A stretch of DNA of 23,377 nt from UMGS172 sp045546555. Lineage in GTDB: Bacteria > Bacillota > Clostridia > Oscillospirales > Acutalibacteraceae. The notes beneath the pieces were generated by a model. It saw nothing but the letters and a program-made list of their open reading frames with translations. It did no database searches and had not been told where the DNA came from. The stretch covers positions 1-23,377 of the forward strand of contig JAZQCY010000082.1 of NCBI GenBank assembly GCA_045546555.1, given 5' to 3'. The position numbers and the translations under genes are program-made. Positions 14,887-22,980 of the stretch are shown one piece after another (positions within the stretch are counted from its first letter, which is position 1; every line of letters begins with the position of its first letter).

Positions 14887-14980
14887 TAAAAAAGATTCTT
14901 CGCTAACGCTCAGAATGACAGTTTAAAAAGCAACAGCAATACTGTCATTCTGAGGCTGTTTACAGCCGAAGAATCTTTTA
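14887..14980. repeat. Palindromic repeat, copy B
   Basis: The left arm (14887-14921) reads AAAAGATTCTTCGCTAACGC then TCAGAATGACAGT. The right arm (14941-14980) reads ACTGTCATTCTGAGGCTG..CAGCCGAAGAATCTTTTA. It is closely related to copy A, with the same module order and the same extra hairpin in the right arm. The spacer between arms (about 14922-14940) differs completely from copy A. It lies between convergent genes (glycyl radical enzyme and ZIP transporter) and probably ends both transcripts. Confidence 0.85.
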
Positions 14981-15019
14981 TATTTAAAATATAGTTTTAA
15001 TGATAAATAATATAATCTT

Positions 15020-15775
15020 TTATCCCAACAAAACATCCGACACGAGCATTAGGCAGAAACCAACTAATAAAGCATAGGTAGCTCCCCTTTCAGAGCCGTG
15101 TGCGTGGGTCTCGGGGATCATTTCATCGCTTATGACATACAGCATTGTGCCGCCCGCAAAGGCAAGTGCAAACGGTAGAATTGCATTGGCAACCGTGACT
15201 GCAAAATAACCGAGCAGACAGCCTACCACCTCAACAAGTCCGGTAATAAGTGCGCATACAAACGTTTTCTTTGGGCTAACACCTGCGGCCAACATCGGGC
15301 CTATAATAACCATACCTTCCGGTATATTTTGAAGGGCAATACCGCCTGCTATAACCATAGCCTCCGACACATTACCCGAACCAAAGCCAACACCTGCGGC
15401 AATACCTTCGGGCAGATTGTGGATAGCAATAGCCGTTACAAACAGCAAGACCTTGCTTATGTTGGCGTTGGACTTGTGTTCTTCGGTATCGGCACCGACA
15501 AGCTTATGCAAATGCGGAACAAGCTTGTCAATCAAATTAAGGCACAAAGCTCCCGCAAAAATACCTGTAACGGCATACAAAAGGCCAAATTTTCCGCCAT
15601 ATTCTACCGATGGAACGATAAGACCCAAAACAGCCGCAGAAAGCATAACTCCTGCCGCAAACGACAGTACGATATCACTAAATTTGTGCGAAATATTTTT
15701 AAAAATAAAGCCTATAATCGAGCCTATAAGTGTGGCACCGCCAACACCTAAAGCTGTCAGCAAAACCATGGTCAT
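15020..15775 (-). CDS. ZIP-family metal transporter, GufA/ZupT-like
   Basis: The start at 15775 gives 251 aa (MTMVLLTALGVGG) with GAGAGGTGA 4-5 bases upstream; the longer frame begins inside that site. The protein is an inner-membrane metal importer with about eight hydrophobic segments. The two signature helices are present: IAIHNLPEGIAAGVG (His119, Asn120, Glu123) and IALQNIPEGMVII (Gln149, Asn150, Glu153), which form the binuclear metal site in ZIP proteins. The later VISDEMIPETHAHGSERGAT segment is typical of the GufA/ZupT group. A His-containing loop (PHLHKLVGADTEEHK, near 87-101) may bind metal in the cytoplasm. Likely ions are zinc, iron or manganese; the sequence does not decide. It is monocistronic, convergent with the glycyl radical operon, and any link to that iron-sulfur-demanding operon is speculation. 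Confidence 0.93.
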   Translation of the reverse strand: MTMVLLTALGVGGATLIGSIIGFIFKNISHKFSDIVLSFAAGVMLSAAVLGLIVPSVEYGGKFGLLYAVTGIFAGALCLNLIDKLVPHLHKLVGADTEEHKSNANISKVLLFVTAIAIHNLPEGIAAGVGFGSGNVSEAMVIAGGIALQNIPEGMVIIGPMLAAGVSPKKTFVCALITGLVEVVGCLLGYFAVTVANAILPFALAFAGGTMLYVISDEMIPETHAHGSERGATYALLVGFCLMLVSDVLLG

Positions 15776-15821
15776 AAGATCACCTCTCAAACTATTTTAC
15801 ACAAAAGAAACATAAATTGCA

Positions 15822-15853
15822 ACAAAAAAAGCACCGATTTTTCATCGGTGCTT
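15822..15853 (-). terminator. Terminator of the beta-helix gene
   Basis: On the minus strand, AAGCACCGAT pairs with ATCGGTGCTT around a GAAAA loop and is followed by a T-run (15828-15824). It begins 5 bases after the stop codon at 15859. Confidence 0.88.
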
Positions 15854-15858
15854 AAGCC

Positions 15859-17103
15859 TTAAACCTTATTTCCGTTTGCATCAACCCAAATTCTGTTGTG
15901 AGGGTCGATACAAGTCAATAACTTATTAAGATCGGTATCAAATATCTGCTGACCAATGAATGGATAGTAATTCATTCTTTCCTTGGTATCGGAAACTAAT
16001 TTATGACAAACATTGCGAGTCTTAAATCCAATACCCGAGCCATCATTCTCCCAAAGTTGGAAGTTTTCTTCATTGAGGTGACACCAATCGGGTTGAGCGG
16101 TAAAATCAATATTACCTCTCCAAGTTCCGGGGATGACTTCTTTCATCAAATCGCCCAATTCACCGCCTGGTGTCTGTTTTGCAAGGCGTTCGATATTAAA
16201 GCTTATAAGTGTAACCTCTTGTTGGCCAATAAGGCGTCCGCCTTTACCATCGTCATCACCGCACCATTTACCAAACAAAGGCAAATGTATATTGCGCTCA
16301 TCAAGGCAGTTGATTAAGGTGATAGGATGATTGGAACCGCAATACGAACGATAATTACCGAATGTAAACCCGTATCTTCCGCTTGTTGCACCGCAGTTGA
16401 TACAGACAACGTGCTCACCGCCAACCTGAATACCCTCATCGAAGCCCCATGCCTGAACGTTGGTATAATTACTATAATCATAATTACTTCCATCGGTCAT
16501 AGTAAGACCAATACAACCAATAGCAGGAACTTGGGGAACGCGGCTCACACCAACGCCCTTAGTCACAAGCTCAACACCATAAGATATGAGCGAAACATTT
16601 TTAAGCTCAACGCGGTCGGTTCTGCGAAGGTCAACACATCTTATAGGGTGCTGATTGTTAGCCAAAATAATAGCGATATTTTCGATATTAAGATTAGAGC
16701 CGTTTTGTATTCCTCTTTTTGTCCAAGTGCTTCTCAAAACATCAGTTTCAGAGTCTGCAATACTATTAAGTGCTTCTTCACTAACGTATAAAACAACACC
16801 GTTTTTGTATGATTTTTGTATTCCGTATTCGTGATTCTGTCCCAAAGCATAAATCTCCCGATGTGCGTTTGGAAAACAAAGTGCGGTTTTAGGGCCTTCA
16901 TCACCAAAATCATAAAATTCATCAATATTATATATACCGTTATAAAAGTAGAGATTTTTATTGGTTTCAATACACTGATTTATTGCATTTTGAATGGTAA
17001 GCTCGTCGTTCTTACCAGAGCAGACGAAATCTGCATAAGTTTTAAACTCATCACTGCTGTTGCTTGCCGCAATCGAAACAAAGGAGTACTGATTATAACT
17101 CAT
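15859..17103 (-). CDS. Intracellular parallel beta-helix protein, pectate-lyase-like fold
   Basis: The start at 17103 (414 aa, MSYNQYSFVSIAASNS) is preceded by GTGAGG, 6 bases away. No signal peptide is present. The N-terminal segment FVCSGKNDELTIQNAINQCI followed by LYFYNGIYNI is the classic entry to a right-handed beta-helix, as in pectate-lyase-3-like proteins, where an Ala/Asn-rich helix caps the coil. Next come repeating short strands with Asn/Gly turns: NLNIENIAIILANNQHPIRC, VELKNVSLISYGVEL, IGLTMTDGSNYDYSNYTNV, EHVVCINCGATSGRYGFTF and PITLINCLDERNIHL. An N-rich ladder of this kind is typical. The last 130 residues leave the helix (TWRGNIDFTAQPDWCHLNEE). No catalytic motif is evident, so it may be a lyase, a hydrolase, or a binding protein. 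It is divergent from its own AraC regulator. Confidence 0.75.
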   Translation of the reverse strand: MSYNQYSFVSIAASNSSDEFKTYADFVCSGKNDELTIQNAINQCIETNKNLYFYNGIYNIDEFYDFGDEGPKTALCFPNAHREIYALGQNHEYGIQKSYKNGVVLYVSEEALNSIADSETDVLRSTWTKRGIQNGSNLNIENIAIILANNQHPIRCVDLRRTDRVELKNVSLISYGVELVTKGVGVSRVPQVPAIGCIGLTMTDGSNYDYSNYTNVQAWGFDEGIQVGGEHVVCINCGATSGRYGFTFGNYRSYCGSNHPITLINCLDERNIHLPLFGKWCGDDDGKGGRLIGQQEVTLISFNIERLAKQTPGGELGDLMKEVIPGTWRGNIDFTAQPDWCHLNEENFQLWENDGSGIGFKTRNVCHKLVSDTKERMNYYPFIGQQIFDTDLNKLLTCIDPHNRIWVDANGNKV

Positions 17104-17131
17104 TTTAAACCTCACTTATAATGTTTTCTAA

Positions 17132-17137
17132 ATTATA
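17132..17137 (-). promoter_or_regulatory. -10 box of the beta-helix gene
   Basis: On the minus strand a perfect TATAAT lies about 29 bases before the start codon. No good -35 is found 16-18 bases upstream, as expected for an AraC-activated promoter. Confidence 0.4.
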
Positions 17138-17207
17138 TAACAAAATCACAACCTTTCATATTGACAAATAATAATATTATATGGCAAAATAACAACAGAG
17201 GGGTGGT

Positions 17208-18011
17208 ATGATGTATCAGGATGTTATATCTGTTGAAAACAGTACATTGCTCAAAATTGACAATATAGGTTGCAGTAAAGACCCAAGTCACAACCGCTTT
17301 GGCCCGGGAATGAGAAATGTTTATCTTATTCATTATGTTATAAAAGGCAAAGGATATTACAACGGAACAAAGGTTTGCAGAGGTCAAGGTTTTTTAATAA
17401 CTAAAGGACAATTTGAGGAATACTTTCCCGATGAAAATGACCCTTGGGAATATTTGTGGGTAACTTCAAGTGATGATAACATATTAAAACTTTTTGAGTA
17501 TTATAATGCCGACTCCAAAACCCTGGTTTTTAACTATCCAAATATTCTTGATGTTGAGAATGCTATGCATTTCATCAGGAAAAATAACGGTCTTCGTTTA
17601 AGCGCGGCTCAGATTTTGGAGATGTTTCTGCACATTTTAAACGGACACGCAAATTCAAATAAGAACAATAAATCTGATAGTGAAATTTATGTTGATTTTT
17701 GCAAAAATTATATTAAAACAAATCTCCACAAACAAATTTCAATAAAGGAAATTGTTGATGCATTAGGTATCAGCTCGGCATATTTACTGAAAATATTCAA
17801 ATCAAAAACAGGCCTTTCCCCAAAACAATATATGACCGCTTTAAGGCTCAATAGTGCAAGAAAACTATTAACAGAAACTAATCTTACCATCACGCAGGTT
17901 GCAAATTCTTTAGGGTTTGACGATGTATTGTCTTTCTCGAGATTTTTTCGAAAAAAAGAAGGCATTTCTCCAAAAGAATACCGAAGTTTTATAAGCAAAA
18001 ATAAAATCTAA
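17208..18011 (+). CDS. AraC-family transcriptional regulator, divergent from the beta-helix gene
   Basis: The 267-aa regulator has an N-terminal AraC cupin (MRNVYLIHYVIKGKGYYNG, then RGQGFLITKGQFEEYFPDE), which resembles the arabinose-binding type found in Firmicutes sugar regulators. The C-terminal double helix-turn-helix occupies about residues 162-262: ISIKEIVDALGISSAYLLKI, then ITQVANSLGFDDVLSFSRFF and EGISPKEYRS. Two adjacent ATG codons (17208 and 17211) follow AGAGGGG; the second has the more usual spacing, so the true protein may be one residue shorter. It faces away from the beta-helix gene across 104 bases that hold a -10 box but no -35 for that gene, so it probably activates it. Its own promoter is not obvious. 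It ends 44 bases before the convergent SGNH hydrolase gene. Confidence 0.9.
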   Translation: MMYQDVISVENSTLLKIDNIGCSKDPSHNRFGPGMRNVYLIHYVIKGKGYYNGTKVCRGQGFLITKGQFEEYFPDENDPWEYLWVTSSDDNILKLFEYYNADSKTLVFNYPNILDVENAMHFIRKNNGLRLSAAQILEMFLHILNGHANSNKNNKSDSEIYVDFCKNYIKTNLHKQISIKEIVDALGISSAYLLKIFKSKTGLSPKQYMTALRLNSARKLLTETNLTITQVANSLGFDDVLSFSRFFRKKEGISPKEYRSFISKNKI

Positions 18012-18012
18012 G

Positions 18013-18053
18013 TAAAAAAAAGCAACAGAAACTGAAATTTCTGTTGCTTTAAA
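18013..18053. terminator. Bidirectional terminator between AraC and SGNH hydrolase genes
   Basis: AAAGCAACAGAAA (18019-18031) pairs perfectly with TTTCTGTTGCTTT (18038-18050). A T-run follows on the minus strand (18020-18014), and AAATTT follows on the plus strand. Confidence 0.88.
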
Positions 18054-18054
18054 T

Positions 18055-18858
18055 TTACCATTTTACAGAGGTGTTATGCCACTCTGTTCCGACAAAACCG
18101 ATCTGGGTAAAATCTTCCGTATTTTTGCGGATGATATAGTCGATATAGGTCATGACAACACGTGAAAAAAGCTGATATCCCATTGCATTTTCATGACCGC
18201 CGAGCTTGAAGCTTTTACGGTAAAATTCATCAGTAACCGGCATATATTTTCTCAAATCAACAACATACGCAAAATCAAACAAATCGGCAATTTTATAGAT
18301 AAGCTCGCGATGCAGATCTTCAGCACGATTTCGTTCTTCGGTTTTATTATCACCACGTGGAATGGTTATCAAAAAAACTCTTGATTTCGGTTCGATTTCG
18401 CGGTAACGCTGAATGATTTTACAGTAATTACCCACAAAAGTATCCTTATTGTTGCGCCAATCGTTAAGGTCGACATCAGAAATATCGCCTAAATCGGACA
18501 TATATTTGCTGATATCGTTTACACCGAGCGCAATGATATAAGCCTTGCACTTTTTCTCGTGATTCCAAAAATCGTTTTCATCTGCAAACGTGTCACAATA
18601 CCATTTTGCCGACATTCCGCCGCGAGAAAAATTCAAAACCTCAAGACCTGCTTCCCGTGCCAAAAACTGACCCCAAGAATAGTCATACATATCGTGATAA
18701 CCTTTGTTGCCGTTTTCATCAAGCGATTCAAATTCACCCGAAGAAAGGCTGTCACCGATACAACCGACCTTGCGTAAAATACCGCAAAATCCACCGTTTG
18801 TCACTAAGGTATCGAGTGGATTGTCATTGGATGTATCCAATATTTCTCGGTAATTCAT
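18055..18858 (-). CDS. SGNH/GDSL-type hydrolase
   Basis: This 267-aa cytoplasmic protein fits the SGNH esterase fold. Block I is VGCIGDSLSSGE with the nucleophile Ser37. Block II is NFSRGGMS (Gly80-81). Block III is ALGVNDIS (Asn114). Block V is KLGGHENAMGYQ with His222. The usual Asp three residues before the His is a Leu here, so the enzyme would rely on a Ser-His pair or an Asp from elsewhere. Such enzymes remove acetyl or acyl groups from sugars or lipids; nothing here fixes the substrate. The start ATG has TGAGGTG 8 bases upstream. The gene begins 15 bases after the ACT-domain gene, so it is the last gene of the ior operon by position, though its role there is unclear. Confidence 0.85.
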   Translation of the reverse strand: MNYREILDTSNDNPLDTLVTNGGFCGILRKVGCIGDSLSSGEFESLDENGNKGYHDMYDYSWGQFLAREAGLEVLNFSRGGMSAKWYCDTFADENDFWNHEKKCKAYIIALGVNDISKYMSDLGDISDVDLNDWRNNKDTFVGNYCKIIQRYREIEPKSRVFLITIPRGDNKTEERNRAEDLHRELIYKIADLFDFAYVVDLRKYMPVTDEFYRKSFKLGGHENAMGYQLFSRVVMTYIDYIIRKNTEDFTQIGFVGTEWHNTSVKW

Positions 18859-18873
18859 AAAAGCACCTCAATA

Positions 18874-19308
18874 TCAGATATGGCGGTAAATCTCGGAAGG
18901 ATTGACCTTACCTGCATCGGTTGCAGCAATAAGTGCATCGGCCTTTTCGGGATCATCAACGCTAAGGATCATAAGTGCCTTGCCCTTTTCGTGGCTGATA
19001 CATGCATACATATACTTGATCTCAATACCGTTATCGGTCAAAACCTTGAGACCCTTGGCAAATCCACCCGGAGCATCGTCGATAGCAATTGCAAGAGTTT
19101 CGGTAATCTTGCAAACAACGCCTGACTCACGAAGAGCCAAAACAGCCTTTTCTGGGTCACAGACGATCATTCTGACGATACCGTAATCGGTGGTATCGGC
19201 CAACGACAAGGCGCTGATATCAATATTATTCTTTGCAAGAGTATCGGCGATCTCGTTCAGTCTGCCTGCTTTATTTTCAATAAATGCGGAAACCTGCTTA
19301 ACTAACAT
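18874..19308 (-). CDS. Tandem ACT-domain protein
   Basis: This 144-aa protein consists of two ACT domains, roughly residues 1-68 and 69-144. The first begins VKQVSAFIENKAGRLNEIADTL and the second has IAIDDAPGGFAKGLKVLTDN; both show the Gly-rich turn between strand and helix that binds amino acids in this family. ACT domains sense amino acids, and this double form is commonly encoded beside paaK and ior genes in anaerobes, where it may sense aromatic amino acids. That role is inference. It follows paaK by 18 bases with GGGAGG as ribosome site, so it is in the same operon. No catalytic domain is attached. Confidence 0.93.
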   Translation of the reverse strand: MLVKQVSAFIENKAGRLNEIADTLAKNNIDISALSLADTTDYGIVRMIVCDPEKAVLALRESGVVCKITETLAIAIDDAPGGFAKGLKVLTDNGIEIKYMYACISHEKGKALMILSVDDPEKADALIAATDAGKVNPSEIYRHI

Positions 19309-19326
19309 TTCAAAAATCCTCCCTTA

Positions 19327-20634
19327 TCAGATCTTACGGTTATCAATAACACGCTTGGCCTTGCCTTCACTACGGGTGATGGTCTTGGGGTTGACAAGAT
19401 GTACGTTAACGCCAAGTCCCAAAATAGAACGCAGCTTATCCTTAATGGCGTTCTCAACCTTGGCGATAGATTTAACATCATCCGAGAACATTTCCTCACT
19501 CATCTCAACATCCAGATCAAAGGTATCGGTGTTGTTGACACGGTCGATCTTAATGAGATAGTTAGGAGTAATGTTACCGCCGCCGACAGCGATGAGAACC
19601 TCCTCGATCTGTGACGGGAATACGTTGACGCCACGGATGATAAGCATATCGTCACTTCTGCCCATAGGCTTGGCCATCTTTATGAGAGTACGTCCGCAAG
19701 AGCACTTTTTACGTGACAAAACGCAGATATCCTTGGTTCTGTAACGAAGCAACGGGAAAGCCTCTTTTGAAATAGAGGTAAATACCAATTCACCCTTTTC
19801 ACCCAAGGGCAAAACCTCACCGGTATCGGGATCGATAATCTCGGGGATAAAGTGATCCTCATTTACGTGCATACCGGTCTGCTCCTCACACTCGAAGCTG
19901 ACACCGGGACCCGAAATTTCGGTTAAACCGTATATATCATACGCCTTAATACCGAGCTTATTTTCGATATCCTTACGCATTTCTTCACTCCAAGCCTCAG
20001 CACCGAAAATACCTGCCTTGAGCTTTATCTTATCACGAAGTCCTTGCTCGTGAATAGACTCGGCAAGATAAGCGGCATAAGACGGAGTACAGCAAATGAT
20101 GGTTGCTCCAAGGTCGGTCATAAACTGAAGCTGACGGTCGGTATTACCCGAAGACATCGGCAAAGTGAGACAGCCGACCTTATGAGAACCGCCGTTAAGA
20201 CCGGGGCCACCCGTGAAAAGTCCGTAGCCGTAGCTGACCTGACAAACATCCTTGTTTGTTCCGCCAACTGCCGTAATGGCACGTGCACAGCAATCCTCCC
20301 AAAGCTCGATATCCTTTTGAGTATAGAAAGCAACGACACGCTTACCCGTGGTACCCGAGGTTGACTGGATCCTTACACAATCGCCCAAGGGCTTTGCCAA
20401 AAGGCCGTAAGGGTAGCACTCACGAAGGTCGTCCTTAGTGACAAAGGGAAGCTTGTGAAGGTCATCAACGCCCTTAATATCATCGGGTGTTACACCCTTT
20501 TCTTCCATTTTCTTGCGATAGTAAGGAACGTTATCCCAAACGTGCTTGACCTGAGCCACAAGGCGCTCGTCCTGCAGTTTTTTCATTTCCTCATAAGGCA
20601 TTGTTTCAATTTCGGGTTGATAGTACTTGCTCAT
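19327..20634 (-). CDS. paaK: Phenylacetate-CoA ligase (PaaK type)
   Basis: This 435-aa enzyme joins an aryl-acetate to CoA with ATP, giving AMP and pyrophosphate, in the cytoplasm. The ATP loop STSGTTGKR is at residues 91-99. The mid-protein signature YDIYGLTEISGPGVSFECEE is typical of PaaK, as are YGYGLFTGGPGLNGG and LRYRTKDICVLSRKKCSCGR, the last holding a Cys-rich patch. The C-terminal lid ends EGKAKRVIDNRKI, with the adenylation lysine expected there. Length is normal. It is placed 22 bases after iorB and 18 before the ACT gene, a layout well known for aromatic amino acid fermentation genes in Clostridia. It may recycle arylacetates to CoA esters or salvage them for resynthesis of aromatic amino acids through IorAB running in reverse. 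Confidence 0.94.
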   Translation of the reverse strand: MSKYYQPEIETMPYEEMKKLQDERLVAQVKHVWDNVPYYRKKMEEKGVTPDDIKGVDDLHKLPFVTKDDLRECYPYGLLAKPLGDCVRIQSTSGTTGKRVVAFYTQKDIELWEDCCARAITAVGGTNKDVCQVSYGYGLFTGGPGLNGGSHKVGCLTLPMSSGNTDRQLQFMTDLGATIICCTPSYAAYLAESIHEQGLRDKIKLKAGIFGAEAWSEEMRKDIENKLGIKAYDIYGLTEISGPGVSFECEEQTGMHVNEDHFIPEIIDPDTGEVLPLGEKGELVFTSISKEAFPLLRYRTKDICVLSRKKCSCGRTLIKMAKPMGRSDDMLIIRGVNVFPSQIEEVLIAVGGGNITPNYLIKIDRVNNTDTFDLDVEMSEEMFSDDVKSIAKVENAIKDKLRSILGLGVNVHLVNPKTITRSEGKAKRVIDNRKI

Positions 20635-20656
20635 AATGACTGATTCCTCTTTTCAA

Positions 20657-21229
20657 TTAAAGGTTATATCCAATTTCAAATGCTTTAAGGTTGATCTCGA
20701 GGAATTTCTCGGGAACAGTCTTTTTAATTGTTTCGACCCAAGCCTCATAAGGGATGTCGGTCGATTTTGCCAAAACACCGATCAAAACAACGTTTACGGC
20801 CTTGATGCTGCCTGCTTTTTCGGCAAGCTCAAGTGCATCCAAGCTTACTACATCGGCGTTTTGCTTGAGGGTCTCAATAATACCCTCGGGGTATTCGGCG
20901 GCACCCGTAATTACCGGCATAGGGTTCATAGCACGGTCGTTTACGATCATCTTACCGCCTTTTCTGAGGAAAGGCAGAGCACGAAGTGCCTCTAAACGTT
21001 CAAAAGCGAGAATGATGTCGGCTTCGGCCTTATCAATGATAGGAGAAGCGACCTTTTCGCCGTATTTTACATAGGTAACAACGCTACCGCCACGTTGGCT
21101 CATACCGTGAACCTCGGAGACCTTGACGTCGAAGCCCTGGTCAATGATAACGTTACCCAAGATTCGGCTGGCAAGCAGAGTACCCTGACCGCCGACACCG
21201 ACTATCATAATATTCTTACTGTCAGCCAT
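20657..21229 (-). CDS. iorB: Indolepyruvate:ferredoxin oxidoreductase, beta subunit
   Basis: The start ATG at 21229 overlaps the TGA of iorA by one base (TGATG), so translation is coupled; GGAGG lies just upstream inside iorA. This gives 190 aa, the usual length. The protein is the gamma-domain subunit of the 2-oxoacid oxidoreductase, with the start motif NIMIVGVGGQGTLLASRILG, then VSEVHGMSQRGGSVVTYVKYG, both conserved in IorB, and AEADIILAFERLEALRAL. With IorA it oxidises arylpyruvates, made by transamination of Trp, Phe or Tyr, to aryl-acetyl-CoA, CO2 and reduced ferredoxin. Longer starts into the upstream frame are not needed. Confidence 0.95.
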   Translation of the reverse strand: MADSKNIMIVGVGGQGTLLASRILGNVIIDQGFDVKVSEVHGMSQRGGSVVTYVKYGEKVASPIIDKAEADIILAFERLEALRALPFLRKGGKMIVNDRAMNPMPVITGAAEYPEGIIETLKQNADVVSLDALELAEKAGSIKAVNVVLIGVLAKSTDIPYEAWVETIKKTVPEKFLEINLKAFEIGYNL

Positions 21230-22962
21230 CACTTTTCCTCCTTTTGAATAGCGCCGAACGGACAAACGTTCACACAAAGTCCGCAACCGTTACACTGTGA
21301 CTTATCAATAACCGCCTTGCCGTCCTTAAACGAAATTGCAGGACAGCCAAGCTTCATACACATCTTGCAGGATCTGCATTTATCGGCATTGACTGTGCAA
21401 TGACCTGTATATTTGACCGATTTAAGCAATGCGCAGGGACGCTGTGCGATGATGACCGAGGGTTCATCGGCGGCCAATTCTTCCTTGACTGCGGCCTCAA
21501 AGCCTTTAAGGTCAAACGGGTCTTCGATTCTGACACGCTCAACACCGACGGCCTTACACAAAAGCTCAAGATCGACCTGCTTTGTGGCTTCACCACGTAT
21601 GGTCTTGCCGGTGGTGGGGTTTTCCTGATGACCCGTCATACCGGTGATGGAGTTATCAAGTATAATAACGGTATTTGCACCCTTGTTATAAACAATGTCA
21701 ATAAGTCCTGTAATACCCGAGTGGATAAAGGTGGAGTCACCGATAACCGAAACCAGCTTTTTGTTAAACTCCTCTCCCCTTACCTTGGCCATACCGTGAG
21801 CCGCACTGACCGAAGCGCCCATACAGATGGTGGTATCAACGCTCTGAAGCGGAGCGACCGCACCCAAGGTGTAGCATCCGATGTCACCCGAAACGGTCAC
21901 ACCAAGCTTTTTGAGCACATAGAAGGTGCCTCTGTGAGGGCATCCGACGCAAAGCACGGGAGGACGGTTAGGAATCACGGGATCGGCAATGGCCTCGGTC
22001 TCAATTCCGAGAACAGCTTTTTTGATCATATTCTGCGAATACTCGCCAAGCAGAGTAAAGTTTTCCTTACCCTTGCAGGCAATACCGATAGACTTTACAA
22101 AGGTCTCGATAACGGGATCAAGCTCTTCAATGACCCACAGCTTGTCATAATCGGCCGCAAAATCCTTGATAAGCTTCTCGGACAACGGGAAGACCATACC
22201 AAGTTTGAGGTAGTCAACCTTATCACCCAAAGCCTCTTTAGCGTAAACGTATGTAGTACCTGCGGCAATAACACCAATCTTAGAGCCGTTTTTCTCAATG
22301 GTGTTAAACTGACAGTTTTCAGCCAGCTTTTTGAGTTTTTCGGTACGCTGTTCTACAACAACGTGTCTGCCCTTTGCCATTGCAGGCATCATAACGTGTT
22401 TTGGAATGTTCTTTTCATAATCCTTCAAGGGTGCTTCCTCGGGGTCGCAAAGCTCTACAAGGCTCTGAGAATGGGAAACACGAGTAGAAAGACGAATGAA
22501 TACCGGAGTATCATACTCTTCGCTCAAAGTGAATGCAGCCTTAGTAAACTCCTTGCACTCGGCCGAATCTGAAGGCTCAAGCATCATGATTTTAGCAGCC
22601 TCGGCATAATGGCGAGAATCCTGCTCATTCTGCGAAGAATGCATACCCGGATCATCAGCAACGCAGAAAACAAGACCGCCGTTGGCACCTATGTAGCTGA
22701 CGGTAAACACGGGGTCGGCCATAACATTAAGACCGACGTGCTTCATACAGGACATTGCCCTGCCACCTGCAATAGATGCACCGATAGCAACCTCGGCGGC
22801 AACCTTTTCGTTAGGTGCCCATTCAACATAAATATTGTCGTATTCTGTGACCGATTCGGTAATTTCGGTACTGGGAGTGCCTGGGTAAGACGAAACGAGC
22901 TTACAGCCTGCTTCATAAGCACCACGTGCAACTGCGGCATTACCGAGAAGTAACTTCTTCAT
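21229..22962 (-). CDS. iorA: Indolepyruvate:ferredoxin oxidoreductase, alpha subunit
   Basis: This 577-aa subunit contains, in order, the pyrimidine-binding domain (SSYPGTPSTEITESV near 24, then EKVAAEVAIGASIAGGRAM), the thiamine diphosphate domain (GDIGCYTLGAVAPL near 350, VIGDSTFIHSGITGL with the metal-site DNSITGMTGHQENP), and a C-terminal ferredoxin domain. The ferredoxin motifs are C529-x2-C532-x2-C535-x4-C540-P and C557-x2-C560-x2-C563-x3-C567-P, for two [4Fe-4S] clusters that pass electrons to ferredoxin. The ATG at 22962 has GAAAGGAT upstream. It follows the acyl-CoA ligase gene by 18 bases. This is a complete, standard IorA. Confidence 0.96.
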   Translation of the reverse strand: MKKLLLGNAAVARGAYEAGCKLVSSYPGTPSTEITESVTEYDNIYVEWAPNEKVAAEVAIGASIAGGRAMSCMKHVGLNVMADPVFTVSYIGANGGLVFCVADDPGMHSSQNEQDSRHYAEAAKIMMLEPSDSAECKEFTKAAFTLSEEYDTPVFIRLSTRVSHSQSLVELCDPEEAPLKDYEKNIPKHVMMPAMAKGRHVVVEQRTEKLKKLAENCQFNTIEKNGSKIGVIAAGTTYVYAKEALGDKVDYLKLGMVFPLSEKLIKDFAADYDKLWVIEELDPVIETFVKSIGIACKGKENFTLLGEYSQNMIKKAVLGIETEAIADPVIPNRPPVLCVGCPHRGTFYVLKKLGVTVSGDIGCYTLGAVAPLQSVDTTICMGASVSAAHGMAKVRGEEFNKKLVSVIGDSTFIHSGITGLIDIVYNKGANTVIILDNSITGMTGHQENPTTGKTIRGEATKQVDLELLCKAVGVERVRIEDPFDLKGFEAAVKEELAADEPSVIIAQRPCALLKSVKYTGHCTVNADKCRSCKMCMKLGCPAISFKDGKAVIDKSQCNGCGLCVNVCPFGAIQKEEK

Positions 22963-22980
22963 ATAAATGATCCTTTCCGT

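Noticed and set aside
2733..14980. The three short palindromic repeats as a CRISPR array
   Set aside because: The copies are kilobases apart, are inverted repeats, and lack regular spacers or cas genes.
21400..22572. A 390-codon open frame on the plus strand opposite iorA
   Set aside because: It lies wholly antisense to a complete iorA gene, has no ribosome site or recognisable domain, and is explained by codon bias of the real gene.
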